DNA of 64,000 nt, taken from NCBI RefSeq assembly GCF_000237925.1, contig NC_031499.1:2733316-2797315 (forward strand). The letters are read 5' to 3'. Position numbers and translations under genes: made by a program. The notes below the pieces were generated by a model that saw nothing but the letters and a program-made list of their open reading frames with translations, was not told the origin of the DNA and made no database searches. Below, piece after piece: positions 1 through 12,075 of this stretch. How positions within the stretch are numbered: the stretch's first letter is position 1; each line of letters opens with the position of its first letter. The stretch is from Schistosoma mansoni (Eukaryota; Platyhelminthes; Trematoda; Strigeidida; Schistosomatidae).

Positions 1-1009
1 ATTCAACCACAAAATCAATGAAAATCGAAATGTAATAGGCAGATTCTTTGTAAGAGTAACGGATATATAGGTAGTCGGAGACAACAAAGAGATTCGGATT
101 TGAATCTAGAATATTCAGCAACTTAAATTAGCACACTTCATCAAGACTGTTGAACTAGCATTTGACAACTTTCAATTATCATCCTAGTCTAACCACTTTG
201 TATCGTTATTTACTAATGATGCCAAATATTTGTGTTACGAACATGGTCAGTCGGAGAAACTATCTATTACACCTATCGATCTCATTTATATAATGTAATC
301 TAATTCAATTATTCAGATTATCTGAGAATACCACCTGCTTCTGATGAAAACTTGTATTTGTCAGAAGCTAATCATAGCTGCCATGATGCGACTCCTCACC
401 AGTACCGTTGATTAAATATTAATATTTCTATAGAAACAAATGTTACTTATATAATATAGTAATCAAACTCTCCGAGCAGTATGGAGAGGAATGAAGAAAA
501 GACTGGATCTTGAAATCTATAACTGAAAGAGTATTAATGGTCATAAACTACTACATATAATCCTTGATTGATGTCAGTGAAAAGAAATGGTTGAGCACAT
601 TTTGCTAGAGGATTGTAGGATTTGAAGAGGACTCGGATTTCTAGCTAGTTGGTAATCATCAACAAGACTGACAGCGACTTTTCCACTACCTCAATCGTAA
701 TGTATCGGTTTTAATGATTTCCTTGACAAATGGTGCATCAGGTCCTTCAATATAACAGGTACGCTCCCTTTATAAACTCTATTGAGCATGAAACCTGAAT
801 CAGGGTCTTCTTGCGGATTCTCTACAAATAACTAACATTTTTTAAAAATCAAAGAAACTAGGGAACAGAGTTGCTAAAATCCACTGCTTTTAACTCTGGT
901 TAGCATTTTCTTAGCAAATATATTTTCTATGAGATGGGGTTGCCTACTCCACCCCTAACTCTCCTCGTTTATCAGAGGGGGTTTTGTGGAGATTTTAGTA
1001 ATTTTATAT
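1..1009. other. No gene recognised
   Basis: I see no coding stretch with splice sites and no clear repeat boundary in this AT-rich segment. A short remnant of SINE-like sequence may be present near the right end, where the first recognisable SINE begins. Confidence 0.5.
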
Positions 1010-1190
1010 AGTTGATATCATGAATCAATTGAAGACTGGTAGGTCCTGGGTTCGAATCTCGCGAGACGGGATCGTGGATATACACTGCTGAGGAGTCCCA
1101 CAATAGGATGAAACAGCCGTCCAGTGCTTCCATTTTTTCCATGGTGGTCTGGCTTCAGTTGACTCTTGATCTCAACTATATAAAATCTCC
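1010..1190 (+). repeat. SINE family 1 (tRNA-like plus hammerhead)
   Basis: This copy keeps the B-box-like GGTTCGAATC and the downstream hammerhead segment, and ends in the usual 'ctcaactatataaaatc' tail. The A-box half is missing, so the copy is 5' truncated. The same unit recurs on both strands across the window (for example 5660-5900, 35520-35770, 46565-46835), which is how the family was recognised. Confidence 0.75.
1082..1127 (+). ncRNA. Hammerhead ribozyme, SINE family 1
   Basis: The core CTGAGGA lies at 1088-1094, stem II is GUCC/GGAU, GAAA is at 1110-1113, and the cleavage triplet GUC is at 1119-1121. Stem I pairs CACUG (1083-1087) with CAGUG (1122-1126). Stem III is only two pairs (A-U, C-G) closed by a tetraloop, as known for schistosome hammerheads. 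Every conserved core position that I can check is intact. Activity is inferred, not shown. Confidence 0.75.
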
Positions 1191-1589
1191 TCGTTTACCC
1201 GTGTTTGGGACCGGGTGTAGCCTTAGGAGAGCTACTATTATTACAAATATTTTAATTATCTAAGCAATTATTTACTAATATACAGAATAAATAGCCACTG
1301 TGAAATGAAAATGGTTCATCATCATTATAATTATATTTCATTACATAATAATTAAATTACTAAATTATTCACATCATTTAAACAAAACTATTAAATATGA
1401 GGAAATAATTTGTAAAACTAATTCAATCCAACCTTGTTTAGTCTGATTAAATAAGTTTTACTTCTTAATTGTTGTAATTATTAAACATTGATTTAACTAG
1501 AGTTACAGATTGAGGATTGATTGAGTACTAGTGTACATGAAAAACGATCATTGTATGTTTGCGGTGATAAGTGGGTTTTAATTGGGACC

Positions 1590-1800
1590 ATGAATCGATC
1601 AATATTATTCCACCAATGACAACCTGGAAGTAATGGACGACCGTTTCGTCCCAATATGGGACGAAACCCTCACCAGCAATTAAACCTAGGACTAGGGGTC
1701 TCTCACACAGATCTTTAACATCAATACCACATTAGCCAACATCCAACGGTGTTAATGTCCAATTTCAATTATTCAACATTATACTGCTCGATCATCTTCG
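1590..1800 (-). repeat. SINE family 1, decayed copy
   Basis: On the minus strand this matches the family 1 unit, including the 'accgttggatg' head and the GAAAC segment, but the hammerhead core is no longer readable. It lies back to back with the + strand copy that follows. Confidence 0.6.
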
Positions 1801-1849
1801 ATGGAACTTAACTATATTGGCAACCCAATATTGATAATTGTCATGTGAT

Positions 1850-2215
1850 CACTAGTGACTAACATCGGAAGGACAGTTTCGAGGTTCTAGTTAGAATCCG
1901 TGACCGGTGGAGCTAATTCGTGTAAAGTGTGAGGCAGTCACTCCCCAAAAACAATGGATGATGGTCACTCAATATATCGTGAATTGATCAAATATTAAAA
2001 CCATTGGACGCCGGCTCAGTGATCTATAAGTTCAGGATTCGTGTGCGAGTCATAAGGTCCTGGGTTTAATTACCGATTGGGGTCGTGGATGCGCACTGGT
2101 GCAAAGTCTCATACTAGGAGTAAATAGCAGTCAATCCCCTTTAGTTTTTCAGTGGTGGTCTAACATTGATTGATTCATGATCCAAATCCATACATGAAAA
2201 ATGTCAGCATCTTGA
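1850..2215 (+). repeat. SINE family 1, long composite unit
   Basis: Before the tRNA-like part (about 1985 onward) lies a roughly 130-bp leader with the phrase 'agtgtgaggcagtcactcccc'. A related leader is seen near 35780-35880 and 49040-49160, so the full repeat unit is longer than the tRNA-like/hammerhead part alone. The hammerhead region near 2095-2140 is mutated beyond the core consensus. Confidence 0.55.
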
Positions 2216-2339
2216 TATGAATCGATTATGTCGATATTTTGATTTGTATTCCAAGACTGACATATGTCTTACGGACGTGTTCGGAAAATATACTTAAGAT
2301 CTCCCATTTTTCACATTCAAATATATATATATAGTTACA

Positions 2340-2615
2340 CTGTGTAGACTATCAACGTTGATGATCTATGTCGATTGATTGGTGGCCTACTCGAGTTAGA
2401 AGGGAATGGTGTAACGAACAAGCTAACTTTAAGTTACACCTCGTGATCAGCACCTTACGTGTCTAGGGACCATGGATGCTCTGAAGACTATACAACGCAA
2501 AGGACGTTACTACAGGAATATATTAGTTAAAGTCGATTCAAGCGAAAGTAGAACCACTGCTGCATGGGCTAGTCCATGGCGTATGGTTAGCTGATGCAAA
2601 TAAGATATTAAAAAG
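2340..2615 (+). repeat. Dispersed repeat, inverted copy of 10490-10770
   Basis: The segment with 'cacctcgtgatcagcacctt' and 'gcatgggctagtccatgg' matches the reverse complement of 10490-10770 at high similarity. I do not recognise the class. Two copies in opposite orientation 8 kb apart show it is mobile or dispersed. Confidence 0.6.
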
Positions 2616-3104
2616 CAAACTATCCAGACCCCTAAGAATGAGGTTTTATTCACCAGATCTCCAAACTGTTTTCTCCATCAAGAAACACATTCAGGGAAGT
2701 GTCAAGGATAAACTGCTATTTTCAGCCACTCCACTGTGCATCTATTAGTTTACTTGCTTTTGTAGAGCAGGTTATACTGTCCGTACAAAGCTCATTCTTG
2801 GTAAACGAATATCCGAGCACCCCTTTGCATGATTATCTAGGAGGGAATACAATTCAATCAACAGTCCAGTTCACAATCATATGGTCAATTCGGATCACAC
2901 CTGAATTTTTATTCAAAACCATCTACAAACTAAAAAGAATTGACTTTAGAAATGTCTCGATGAGGAATTCGTTCACAGATGATTATATAACAATTCAGCA
3001 TTTCAAATCAGAACTGTGCGTACAGAAGATTCACATTCATTCCCTTATTCTCTCATTGTCTAAGAGCCATATATATATGAAAGTATATGTACATAGACTT
3101 TAGT
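2616..3104. other. No gene recognised
   Basis: A 134-codon open frame is present (2699-3103) but its composition is not gene-like, it has no recognisable domain, and no splice signals frame it. I treat it as chance. Confidence 0.45.
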
Positions 3105-3240
3105 ATACTTACTTACTTACTCATGTATTTCTTTGTGGTGGAGCATAGGCCGCACATAAGCATTCTCCATCCAACCATGTCCTGGGCAATCCTTTCCAGT
3201 TTTTTCCAGTTAACATCCATCCTACACTCTAGTATAGTAA
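3105..3240 (-). mobile_element. SR2-type LINE, 3' end only
   Basis: On the minus strand this is the extreme 3' end of the same LINE seen at 4556-5262 and 59227-59817. All three start, in + coordinates, with TTAC repeats followed by 'gagcataggc'. A 3' end made of short tandem repeats is typical of RTE-clade LINEs. The copy is strongly 5' truncated. Confidence 0.65.
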
Positions 3241-3334
3241 TGTTTTACAGAACTACTATCAATGTGCAATTTCAAACACTGAACATAGTTGAGCATATTT
3301 ATGATTTGTTTTACATCAAATAATTATAGATGTT

Positions 3335-3720
3335 CACTTAGTATTGTTCGTTTGAATCTTCCCATTGATGTTTAGAAGTGTAATTGATTAGTCTCATAAT
3401 CGCCATATGTGCATACTGTGCCTCGATATAGCCCTAATTAGCAAGTATTCTAAACCAAGATGTATAGTACCTAGTGGTGGGATCGAAGACGTATGTTTCG
3501 TCCTATTTGAGACTCGTCAGCTAAATTTACATGTATTCAAAAGCTGAGTGGATAACGCGATGATGTTTGAAGTGAACAATACTGAGTTCGAGTCCCGGAG
3601 TGAACATGCATATACACCCAGATGACGAGTCCCAAATAGGATGAAACGCCTGTCCTGCATTCCAACGCTGTCCACTATCCATCACTAATTATGGATGTGT
3701 TGTATCAAGCTTTATGCTTC
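3335..3720. repeat. SINE family 2 (S-alpha type), inverted halves
   Basis: The left part (3335-3545) is a minus-strand unit with the 'gatgtttag' head and a hammerhead. The right part (3545-3720) is a plus-strand unit with a tRNA-like A box and B box (GAGTTCGAGTCC) and a second hammerhead whose CUGA core is mutated to AUGA. Related copies lie near 40010-41280 and 47810-48180. Confidence 0.65.
3476..3530 (-). ncRNA. Hammerhead ribozyme, SINE family 2
   Basis: On the minus strand the core CTGACGA is at 3520-3514, stem II is GUCU/GGAC with a six-base loop, GAAA is at 3499-3496 and the GUC cleavage triplet at 3490-3488. Stem III is the two-pair, tetraloop form. Stem I pairing is weak, so this copy may be inactive. 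Confidence 0.55.
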
Positions 3721-3871
3721 AAAAAATAGAACACTAATTGTTTAAATTAACTATTACCTAATAGAAAAAATCAAATGGATCATCATAAAATAAAGTTTAA
3801 AATTACAAAGATTTTATAAAACCTGAGCAGAATATATCATTTAAAGGCGGGAAGTGTGAATATGTATATAC

Positions 3872-3881
3872 CTCTCTCTCA

Positions 3882-3916
<35 letters not shown>

Positions 3917-3918
3917 AT
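3872..3918. repeat. Microsatellite (CT)n then (TA)n
   Basis: A run of CT/TC dinucleotides passes directly into TA dinucleotides. No gene lies next to it. Confidence 0.9.
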
Positions 3919-4555
3919 CTGACCGAAAGAATATACATCATCGAACATGTAACATTGAAATATGTGTGAAACTGGTATAAGAAAAGAAAAGAAAAGGAAA
4001 AAAAAACTCATTTTTATTCAACTGTTTACAAGGATTTATATTCATCACATTACTTGAACACTGTTATGGAACATATGACAGAGATACATGTATATATGCA
4101 TGTATCTGACAAGTTAGGTTAGATTTTACACTTACTATCCTAATTACATCAGAAGCATTTAGAGTAACCTTGATGGAAATATGATGACGTGAATTGTGAA
4201 ATCTGGTTGAAGTTTCACTCTGTCATAAGTTTTCATGATTACCCTTCTTTTTCTTTCATTGTAAAGAATATTTCATTTTTATTTATTTTATAATGATGAT
4301 GTAATGTCTACTGACTTTAGGGAGAAAAATATTTTTTTTCCCAAATTAGACTAATTAACTTCTTTTTTTCCATCTTTTACACGTTAGATTTTGATATTTG
4401 TATAAGTTACTTTAACTACTTATAAGTAGACTAAATGGATTGACATTAATTTTCATATTATTTTGAGGAATACAATTCTCATAAGCAGTGGAATCAGCGA
4501 CGCATGTTTCGTCCTATTTAGGACACGTAAAGAAATACGAATACATATTCGGGTA
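3919..4555. other. No gene; decayed SINE family 2 piece
   Basis: The stretch is AT-rich. Around 4480-4550 a minus-strand family 2 fragment retains 'cgtcctatttaggac' and GAAAC, but its hammerhead core is lost. Confidence 0.45.
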
Positions 4556-5262
4556 ATAATTACTTACTTACTTCCTTACGCCTGTTACCCCATCGTTGAG
4601 GAGCATAGGCCACCAACCAGTATTCTTCACTCAACCCTGTCCTGGGCAATCTTTTTGAGTTGTTATTCATCCTTTTCATATCTGCTTCAATCTCCCGGCG
4701 TAATATGTTCCTTGGCATTTCTTTTTCCCACTTCCCTTCAGGATTTCAAGTTAGCGCTTGCCTTGTGATGCAGTTTGGTGATTTCCTTAATTTATGTCCG
4801 ATCCACTTCCAACCTCTTTTCCTAATTTCCTGTTCAGCTGGAAGCCGGTTTGTCCTCTCCCATAAAACGCTGTTGGTGATAGTATCCGGCCAGTGAATGT
4901 TGAGTATTTTTGCGTAGACAACTGTTTATAAATACTTGTACCTTGTTGACGATGGATGTACTAGTTCTCCACGTTTCAGCTCCGTACAGTAGGACTATCT
5001 TGACGTTCGTATTGAAGATTCTCACTTTGAAGCTAGTAGACAGTTGTTTTGAGTTTCATATGTTCTTCAATCGTTGGAATGCTGTCTTTCGTTTGTCAGT
5101 CCTTGCCTTTACGTCTGCATACGATCCTCCTTGTTAATCAATGATGCTTCCCAGGTACGTGAATGTTTCCACCTATTCCAGAGTTTCTCCACCAAGTGTG
5201 ACTGGGTTAGTGTTCTCCGTGTTGTATTTGAGAATCTTGTTTTTTTCCTTTGTGATTTTGGT
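4556..5262 (-). mobile_element. SR2-type LINE, 5'-truncated 3' part
   Basis: The minus strand encodes pieces such as RIFNTNVK, VLLYGAETWRT and VFINSCLRK, which follow the reverse transcriptase domain in RTE/SR2 LINEs. The upstream junction (near 5262) corresponds to element sequence around 63780 in the long copy at the right end of the window. The 3' end carries TTAC repeats. The coding frame is broken, and the fragment starts inside the ORF, so it is a dead-on-arrival insertion. Confidence 0.8.
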
Positions 5263-5659
5263 AATTATTATTGTGTCTAAATGTATGCAATTTTAAACAA
5301 ATAATTATTGTAAAAGGCATGCAACACGACGTACCTAAATTTAATCTCGTGTGTATACTTGACCGAGCACCTTTGTCTAGGGGGGCGCCCGGTAGAACTA
5401 ATGAGGTTAGTATCAAATTCGAACACTTAAAAAACTATCTGTTTTGGGGATAAATTTACCATTAAATACAATTTATTCTAGTTAATCACTTTAAGTACAT
5501 TTTGTTAATTTCTCTGAATTTTATTACATATGTGGTCATACGGATTTGCCAAATATATTTTGATGAAGTTGTGTCCTATGAACTAGATTATTTAATTATG
5601 GCGCTTTTATTATCATTCTGAACAAATTCATTATTCAGAAGGGGGTTTTGTTGATGGTT
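5263..5659. other. No gene recognised
   Basis: AT-rich sequence between a LINE fragment and a SINE. No coding or repeat signal was identified. Confidence 0.4.
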
Positions 5660-5900
5660 GCTCAATTTCGTGGATTAGTTGAAGTTAGACATTAACACCG
5701 TTGGATGCCGACTCAGTAGTCTAGAGGTAAAGTGCTCTCTCGCGAGTCTGACAGGTCCTGGGTTCGAGCCTCGCGAGGCGGGGTCGTGGGTGCCTACTGT
5801 TGAGGAGTCCCACAATAGGATGAAACGGCCGTCCATTGCTTCGAGGTCTTCCATAGTGGTCTAGCTTCAATTGACTCATGATTTCAACTAGATAAAATTC
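5660..5900 (+). repeat. SINE family 1, near full-length
   Basis: The copy holds the head 'acaccgttggatgccgactc', an A-box-like segment with 'tctagaggtaaagtgc', a B box GGTTCGAGCC at 5761-5770, and the hammerhead segment. The tRNA-like promoter architecture (A and B boxes about 50 bases apart) is that of a tRNA-derived SINE. The hammerhead core reads TTGAGGA at 5800-5806 instead of CTGAGGA, so self-cleavage is doubtful. Confidence 0.8.
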
Positions 5901-6589
5901 ATTAATGTCTTCAGTTAATAAATATACGTTATATCAGTATTTTCATATGCCATTTTTTTGTAAGTGATGGTCTTGGCAGGGCTTGCTGTCTTTATATGTT
6001 GACAATAATTCAATTGAAAAGATGTCAAAATTGTTTTTTAAGGAAACTTTGAGAATGCCATAGAATCTTTCTAAGTGTGACATTCAAATCAATTGATAAT
6101 CAATAAAGACATGGACGTGGATCCAAGTTATCAAAAAATACTGAAGTAGTCGACCGATTACACAATATAAATGGAACTTAGAAGGATAGTTAACATGGAT
6201 TAGAAACAAATGAAAGAACTAAAACCTACTAAGGCTACCATTTACACACAAGGTTATGGGAACGAACCCATAAAATACTTTCGGAATTCCTGGAAAGCCC
6301 ACTTCCAAGTGAAGTAGACGCTAGCTGTATTTCCCATTACGACAATAAAAAATCTACAATCCAACTGTTTGGTTTAGGGGACACAATACCACCAAAAGCA
6401 TACGCTTAAGCTGTAAATCTCCATCATTTTAAAGACTGGATGTATTATAATAGTAATGTCATCAACTATTCGGTATAATAAACAATATTATTCTAAAACC
6501 AATTTTGTTCATTATTTAATGTTTTTTTTCAGACAAAGGTAATCTTGTAGTATCGGTTGGTATGTTAAGCCCATATGCCTTATTCTAAC
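5901..6589. other. No gene recognised
   Basis: No coding stretch with splice signals and no repeated unit shared with the rest of the window was seen. Confidence 0.4.
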
Positions 6590-7020
6590 TTCTGGGCATG
6601 TGATTTCACCTATCCATCATGAGCCATGTTTTTACCTTGTTAATTATTCATTTATTAACCCTGACCATTTTTAAACGAGCGTAGGTGTGTGTACACTTCT
6701 TATACTATTTATCACATGTTTATCATTTATTCTTGTCTGACTATAAATATTGATTAACGCTTGATTTAAGTGAGTTAGCTTACCCGCCATCTCTAATGCG
6801 CATTATTTTCGCTTTGCTCTGTCGAGTTGGCTTATCCACCATCTCCAATGCGTGTCATTTTTGTTTCGCCCTCTGATATTTACTCATGTGCTTATAACTT
6901 TCTGGCCTGCGTTATTTGACAATAAACTGTAGCTTCCGCTTCTCTTTGCCTTCTGATATTATGCACCGTTAAGATTGGAATTATAACGGTTATCAGGGTG
7001 AACGATTAACGAAGCACGGC
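6590..7020 (+). repeat. LTR-like dispersed repeat (fossil)
   Basis: The segment shares ordered blocks with 11690-12075 and 52190-52560, including 'tataaatattgattaacgct', which looks like a TATA region. Three separated copies, each without neighbouring coding sequence, fit old solitary LTRs of a retrotransposon, but terminal repeats and target duplications were not confirmed. The copies are diverged and broken. Confidence 0.4.
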
Positions 7021-8329
7021 ACTACAATCTGTTTGTTCAAAGGGTATAAAAAAAGACTCGAGTTTATGCCCATAGTTCCGTTATCATAATCTTCATGAAT
7101 ATGAATAATCAATATCACAGGATAAGATTCACAAATTTGAAGCCAGTTTATAATTCACTTCTCTGAGTATACTTATTTTATGCAAAGACATTTGCCTTAT
7201 GCTTTGACCAATGACACGATTCAACTTACAACGATTATCTTCAGATGAGGCAGAGATGATTTTCATTTTTATTGGTCCTCAATGCAGCATTGTCTCGACC
7301 TTAGTGTTCATCCAGATGAGAAAACATGACAATCAGATTAGATCTCTGTTGTTCAGCTATTTTTATGACTTAAAATTACAATAATGATAATAATAATATA
7401 GAGTAAAGAGTAAAGTAGGTAATAATCTATCCTCATTTGCTTAGCAATAGCTTAAAGAACAAAGGCAACATCCGACAATGACTAATGAGGTATACGAAAA
7501 CTTACAAATAAGAAAATATAAGAACATAATAATCCAATTACTTTTTAACTATACAATAAAATATAAGCAATAATTTAACATAAGATAGTTTCTAAAAGTC
7601 ACATCTCTCATAATACTCCCTCCGTTCTACTTAATCTGTCTTGTGTTCTAAAACAAAATCACAGATAATTTGAATAGTCTATAAATTAGTCTTCATTTGA
7701 AATCTTTTACAAAACAAGGAAACGATAAAAGTGTTATGTCCTGACGAGAATCATGAATGGTAACTTTTGAGAATTGTTATATCTCGAACTTAGATTCTTA
7801 GTCTGTCGCGTAATACTTGAGCACTCGAATGCTAGAAACCTCCCAAGTCGCAAATCAGAAGACAGAAGACAAGTAGAAGGAACGTTATTCCAAACCAGTG
7901 TCAATTATGGTACAAACCTGTCAGGTATTTATAGTTTTTAGTAGAAACGAAATCATCATTATAGTTATCCAGTCCGCACGCAGGGAGTTATCAGCACTGT
8001 CCAATAGGGGAGCTACGCGTAGTGATTCTAGAATATTCTTCAAAAAACTGATTGGATGTAATATGTTCGGCTCCTTCTAAGTTTCTTAGAGCTTCCTCAA
8101 CTTTACCTGTGAACCGTCCCCACAAGAATCAATACAATACATATATTTTTTATCGTATAATTGTTAAATAGCTAAAGCAAACATATTCATGTTCCCCTTA
8201 TTATAAGCTTTATTTTGACCCATGGACTATTATAATGTGATTTACCGTTCTTGAGCTATGCCCGGTCTATTAACTGCGGTCTCTCACCTTCACAGTCATT
8301 TTTGACTAGATCTTGTATAAATGTTATTT
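7021..8329. other. No gene recognised
   Basis: Short open frames are present (longest 60 codons) without domain signal. No repeat shared within the window was found. Confidence 0.4.
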
Positions 8330-8620
8330 TCTATTTAACAGTATAATGTGGTCCGTTTGGTTTGCATACAAACCATGTATGTTTGAAATAAATGATTCAT
8401 ATCACAGAGGCTGAGATTGGTGTTCTGGATTCAACAGGCAAGGCTGGGCAGGAAGAAGGAGTGACAAAGACTCTAGACTGCTGGTACTGGTTTTATGAGT
8501 CGTTGATCCGATCGATAATCCACTGTCATCTAATTGATGGTATCATTAATTTTTATGTTGAAAGAGGCACAAGACCTACAAGGTATAACAAAAAGACACT
8601 AAGCAGTTCATGGATATGAT
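8330..8620 (+). repeat. Dispersed repeat shared with 23090-23340
   Basis: Both places contain the series 'aacagtataatgtggtccg' or 'acagtgtgatacggtccgg', then 'gaggctgagattggtgttct' or a close variant, in the same order. The class is unknown. Confidence 0.5.
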
Positions 8621-8934
8621 CAGAAAGGATCTTAATTAATTAGATCGAAAATTCCCCGTGAAGTAGTTTTCCTCCGGTCGTTTATTAGACATTGCCAAAT
8701 TTTAAGAAAAACTTATTAAAAGACATTTATTTTATTTCAGTGTTGAATTTACCAAGTATAACGTTCTGCCATATAAACTTAATATAAACTTCGTTTGATA
8801 TAAAACAAACCATTTCTTTTCTAAAATAATTCTCCATACTACTTATTTTTGTATTTCGCCTATTCCAGTGATGGCAAATGATTATTAAATTAATAAAAAG
8901 GGATTTATGGAGATTGAAGAATTTATCTGCAGTT

Positions 8935-9240
8935 CAAATCATGAACTGATCTTAGCTAGACTACCATTGAAAATCTGAAGACATCTCACAGCCATTTCCT
9001 CTAATGTGGGACTTCTCATGAGTGCCCATCTACAAACCTAACGCTGTTGATTGAATGCAGGGCCTTTGGTCTTGCTTGACTTCAAGAAACTCATTATACT
9101 GTACAACTCTCAGCAATCGTCTGCGATAGATATTTGTTTCACACATGACATGAATGGAACTCTACTGGTTACGACTTGTCATTAGAACTCTAGGAATAAC
9201 ATTTTGAAGCTAGCCACTAGTGAGGATATAATCATTTCTG
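8935..9240 (-). repeat. SINE family 1, decayed
   Basis: Minus-strand remnants of the family 1 unit are recognisable near 8940-9060, followed by its leader unit (9110-9240), which has 'cattagaactctaggaataa' and 'gctagccactagtgag'. The ribozyme part is not readable. Confidence 0.45.
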
Positions 9241-10084
9241 GTGTAATCTAGGTGGTCTGTGGAGATTGTAGAATTCTTCATAGCTAATTTTAAGTAGAGA
9301 ACCACTAAATGTTAATAAAGCAATCTATAAATTAGTGTATCTCGGTCAATAAACTTTTCCCATGTTTTCTTTTAAAGGATGAATACAATTTTCATATGCT
9401 ATTCGATTTTTTCTGCTATACAAATTTCAGTGTTTCTTGTTTCGCAGTAACATTGTTTCGCGGTGATATGTCACTTACTTAAACGTTAGTTATAGACTGC
9501 CCCTCTTCCAGCCAAAACAAGACAATGAAGACTAGTGGGCCCATTTGTGGGAGCGGCTACATCGGAGCACGGCACAACTAACGGGGTTCAATAGCTGTTT
9601 TGGCAGATAAATTCTTCTGGTGTGTGTTTAGCCGTTTTTGGTCCAATAACAGTTGTCCTACTTTTCTTTTTAGCATTCGTATTCATCTGTGAGCACCATT
9701 CGAGCGAGTGATTAGCCAGATCACTACCATCCGGTTTACCGCTCACGTTAGTTAATGGGACTGGGTCCCACTATCCAGGGGGCATGACAAGAACGTGTGA
9801 GTGGGGTTTAACCTCCCGTTAGTCATAGAATTAAGGTATGACGCATTAGTTTATTAATTTTTTTCACCCTTGTTCGAGATTTTAAGAACATATTCCGAAA
9901 CTTTTTTCAGTAACACTATTGAATGTAATTATCTTCACATTCAAAAATGCTTTTGCTTCTATCGAGAATTTACTTTTCTGTTAAAAATTGGTTAGAAAAC
10001 TTCCAGAAACAAATATCATCAGTTACACTATGTTATTGGCTAATCAATGTACGCATTGAGAATAAACCGAACTAGATATAAGAC
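9241..10084. other. No gene recognised
   Basis: The segment 9480-9830 is less AT-rich than its surroundings and may be an unrecognised repeat, but there is no second copy in the window to prove this. Confidence 0.35.
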
Positions 10085-10770
10085 GTTTATTGTTTTACAA
10101 GGGCATAAAGCTCACAAAACACCATAAAACGACGGTTATTAGATGCCTTTATCGAAGGTCTCCATTGACACAGATGCTACGTCAAACAAGATGTACAGAC
10201 GAAATCCAAAAGCGTTCTAATGACGCTACTGACGTTCTTTTCGACATTTTTCGGTTCACTCATCAAACAAACATGCAACACTCACCGTTTATCATCTTTT
10301 AGAGACTTCATCGTGCCATCTCTGCTCTCGATCGGTATTCTTCGACCCTTATTGATTTTCACAGCAGTTATCAGTTTTTCCAAACTGACTACAAGTTGAT
10401 CAGAAGCTTCGCGCAACGAAAACACGACTTATCTTCACGGTTATACTCCTGTACTTACAGTTAGTCTGTTAAATATAGATATAACTAGAAATCAACGCGC
10501 ACCAGTTAATCATACGCCATGGACTGGCCCATACAGCAGTGGTTCTACTTTCGCTTGTATCTACTTTAACTAATATCTTCTTGTAATAACGTCCTTTGTG
10601 TTGTACAGTCTTCAGAGCATCCGTGGTCCCTTGATACGTCGATTAGGCAATCGACGTAAGGTGCTGATCACGAGGTGTGACTTCGAAGTTAGCTTATTCG
10701 TTACACCGTCCCCGTCTAACTCGAGTAGGCCTCCAATTATTCGACATAGATCATCAACATTGATTGTCCA
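10085..10770 (-). repeat. Dispersed repeat, possible old retroelement piece
   Basis: The right half (10490-10770) is the inverted partner of 2340-2615. A 20-base self-complementary motif around 10638-10660 separates the shared part from the rest. The left half shows coding-like sequence on the minus strand and an AATAAA motif near 10085-10093. I cannot tell whether it is a gene end or a fossil retroelement, and no family was recognised. Confidence 0.4.
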
Positions 10771-10825
10771 CAATTTCTTAATGATGAGTCGTAATCAGAT
10801 TAGCATAACGCATGATATTTGTGCC

Positions 10826-11130
10826 TAAAGGTGTGGTATGTGCTACTGATGTCCACAGATATAAGTAGTATGTATCATCGATAGAAAGTGAAATGCCTGA
10901 AGGTAAAAGAATAGGCAGATTTAGGAAAGAGAAATAGAACGACATCAGTGAGCGATTGATGTGGAAACGAAAGAAGAATGAGGTCTGAGAAGATTGATTG
11001 ACATTTTGCGAATAAAGTATTTGATGTATAGTTCTCAGATTCGACTAAGTTGTTCTGTAATTTTGTATCCAATACAGTTGATTGTCCCCACTTGTCTTCT
11101 CGCTCACTTCAAAGTTACATCATTAAAATA
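10826..11130 (-). repeat. Dispersed repeat family 4
   Basis: The minus strand matches 33860-34125 closely (both contain 'caagtggggaca' followed by 'aaaattaca') and more distantly 48430-48690 and 54295-54420. No coding function was seen. Confidence 0.6.
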
Positions 11131-11689
11131 TCAATATTAACATCATCATTAGAACGTATTTATCCAACTTGCATAAAAACGTGTGTCCTTATTTCTACTG
11201 CGAATGTGTGGTGTCTATATAAACCAATTAATCTTTTGTATTGATGACTGTTTGATTTTGAATTTCAAGTACAATACATGCTTTTGTGTTCATTTGATAC
11301 TTCTTGATTAAATTGCGTTGTGTCTGAGATTACTAGTTTGTACTACAGTTCAAATACTCTTTAATTTCACAAAAATGACGTGGTAAGAGTTCGATGACTA
11401 CGTTCAACGACGACTTTACACTTACCACGCTTGGAATTAGACCACGTGCTACTGACTGAAGACATCAACACTCACCTCCTAAATCAAAACAAACCGGACA
11501 AAATCCCCACAAAAGGTTTCAATGAGTGGCTTTTCATATCCATGACACGTTTAGGACCGACTGAACATGTAGGTGACGTCATGAGATGGGGCAATATAGA
11601 AAACCATCGAAGTTAGACTATTTCCCAACAAATCATCAGCTTCTAGTAGAAGATATCCATGTTACTCTGTTGTATGCACAGGTTATTCT
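11131..11689. other. No gene recognised
   Basis: A 61-codon open frame (11431-11616) and its surroundings have a slightly higher GC content than the flanks. No domain was recognised. It may be internal sequence of the LTR-like element that follows. Confidence 0.35.
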
Positions 11690-12075
11690 AGCCTCTGAAC
11701 ATACCACGCTATTCATTCTTCTTAAACCATATTTTTACCTTGACACTGACTCGCTTATCAGCTTTGACTGTCTTTATGTTAGCCTATGTATGTGTATTTC
11801 CTGACCTACTCATCAGATGTCTGCTGACTATTAATATCGATTAACGCTTGGGTAAAATTAAGTTGGCTCACAAGCCTTTTCCACCGCCTGTCATTTCACT
11901 TCACTCTCCTCTCTTCACTTTCTTCGCTTCATTTCTGTGATCGTTTGTCTGGAATAACGACTGTATGAAATGCACGTATTTGAAGTTTATTCTCGTATTT
12001 GACTTATTTAATTCTGTTATTGACTAATGTGGGTTTAGTTAATAATTATATACGAGGATTCACGTCATGTATATT
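11690..12075 (+). repeat. LTR-like dispersed repeat (fossil)
   Basis: This is the second copy of the unit at 6590-7020 and 52190-52560, sharing 'gattaacgcttg' and the end block 'atttaattctgttattgac'. It is broken and diverged. Confidence 0.4.

Noticed and set aside
2699-3103. 134-codon open frame on the + strand
   Set aside because: No domain, composition like random AT-rich sequence, and it runs directly up to the LINE end that starts near 3105.
5700-5770. Possible functional tRNA gene
   Set aside because: A and B boxes are present but the cloverleaf arms do not pair, and the unit is repeated many times with a hammerhead attached, so it is a SINE.
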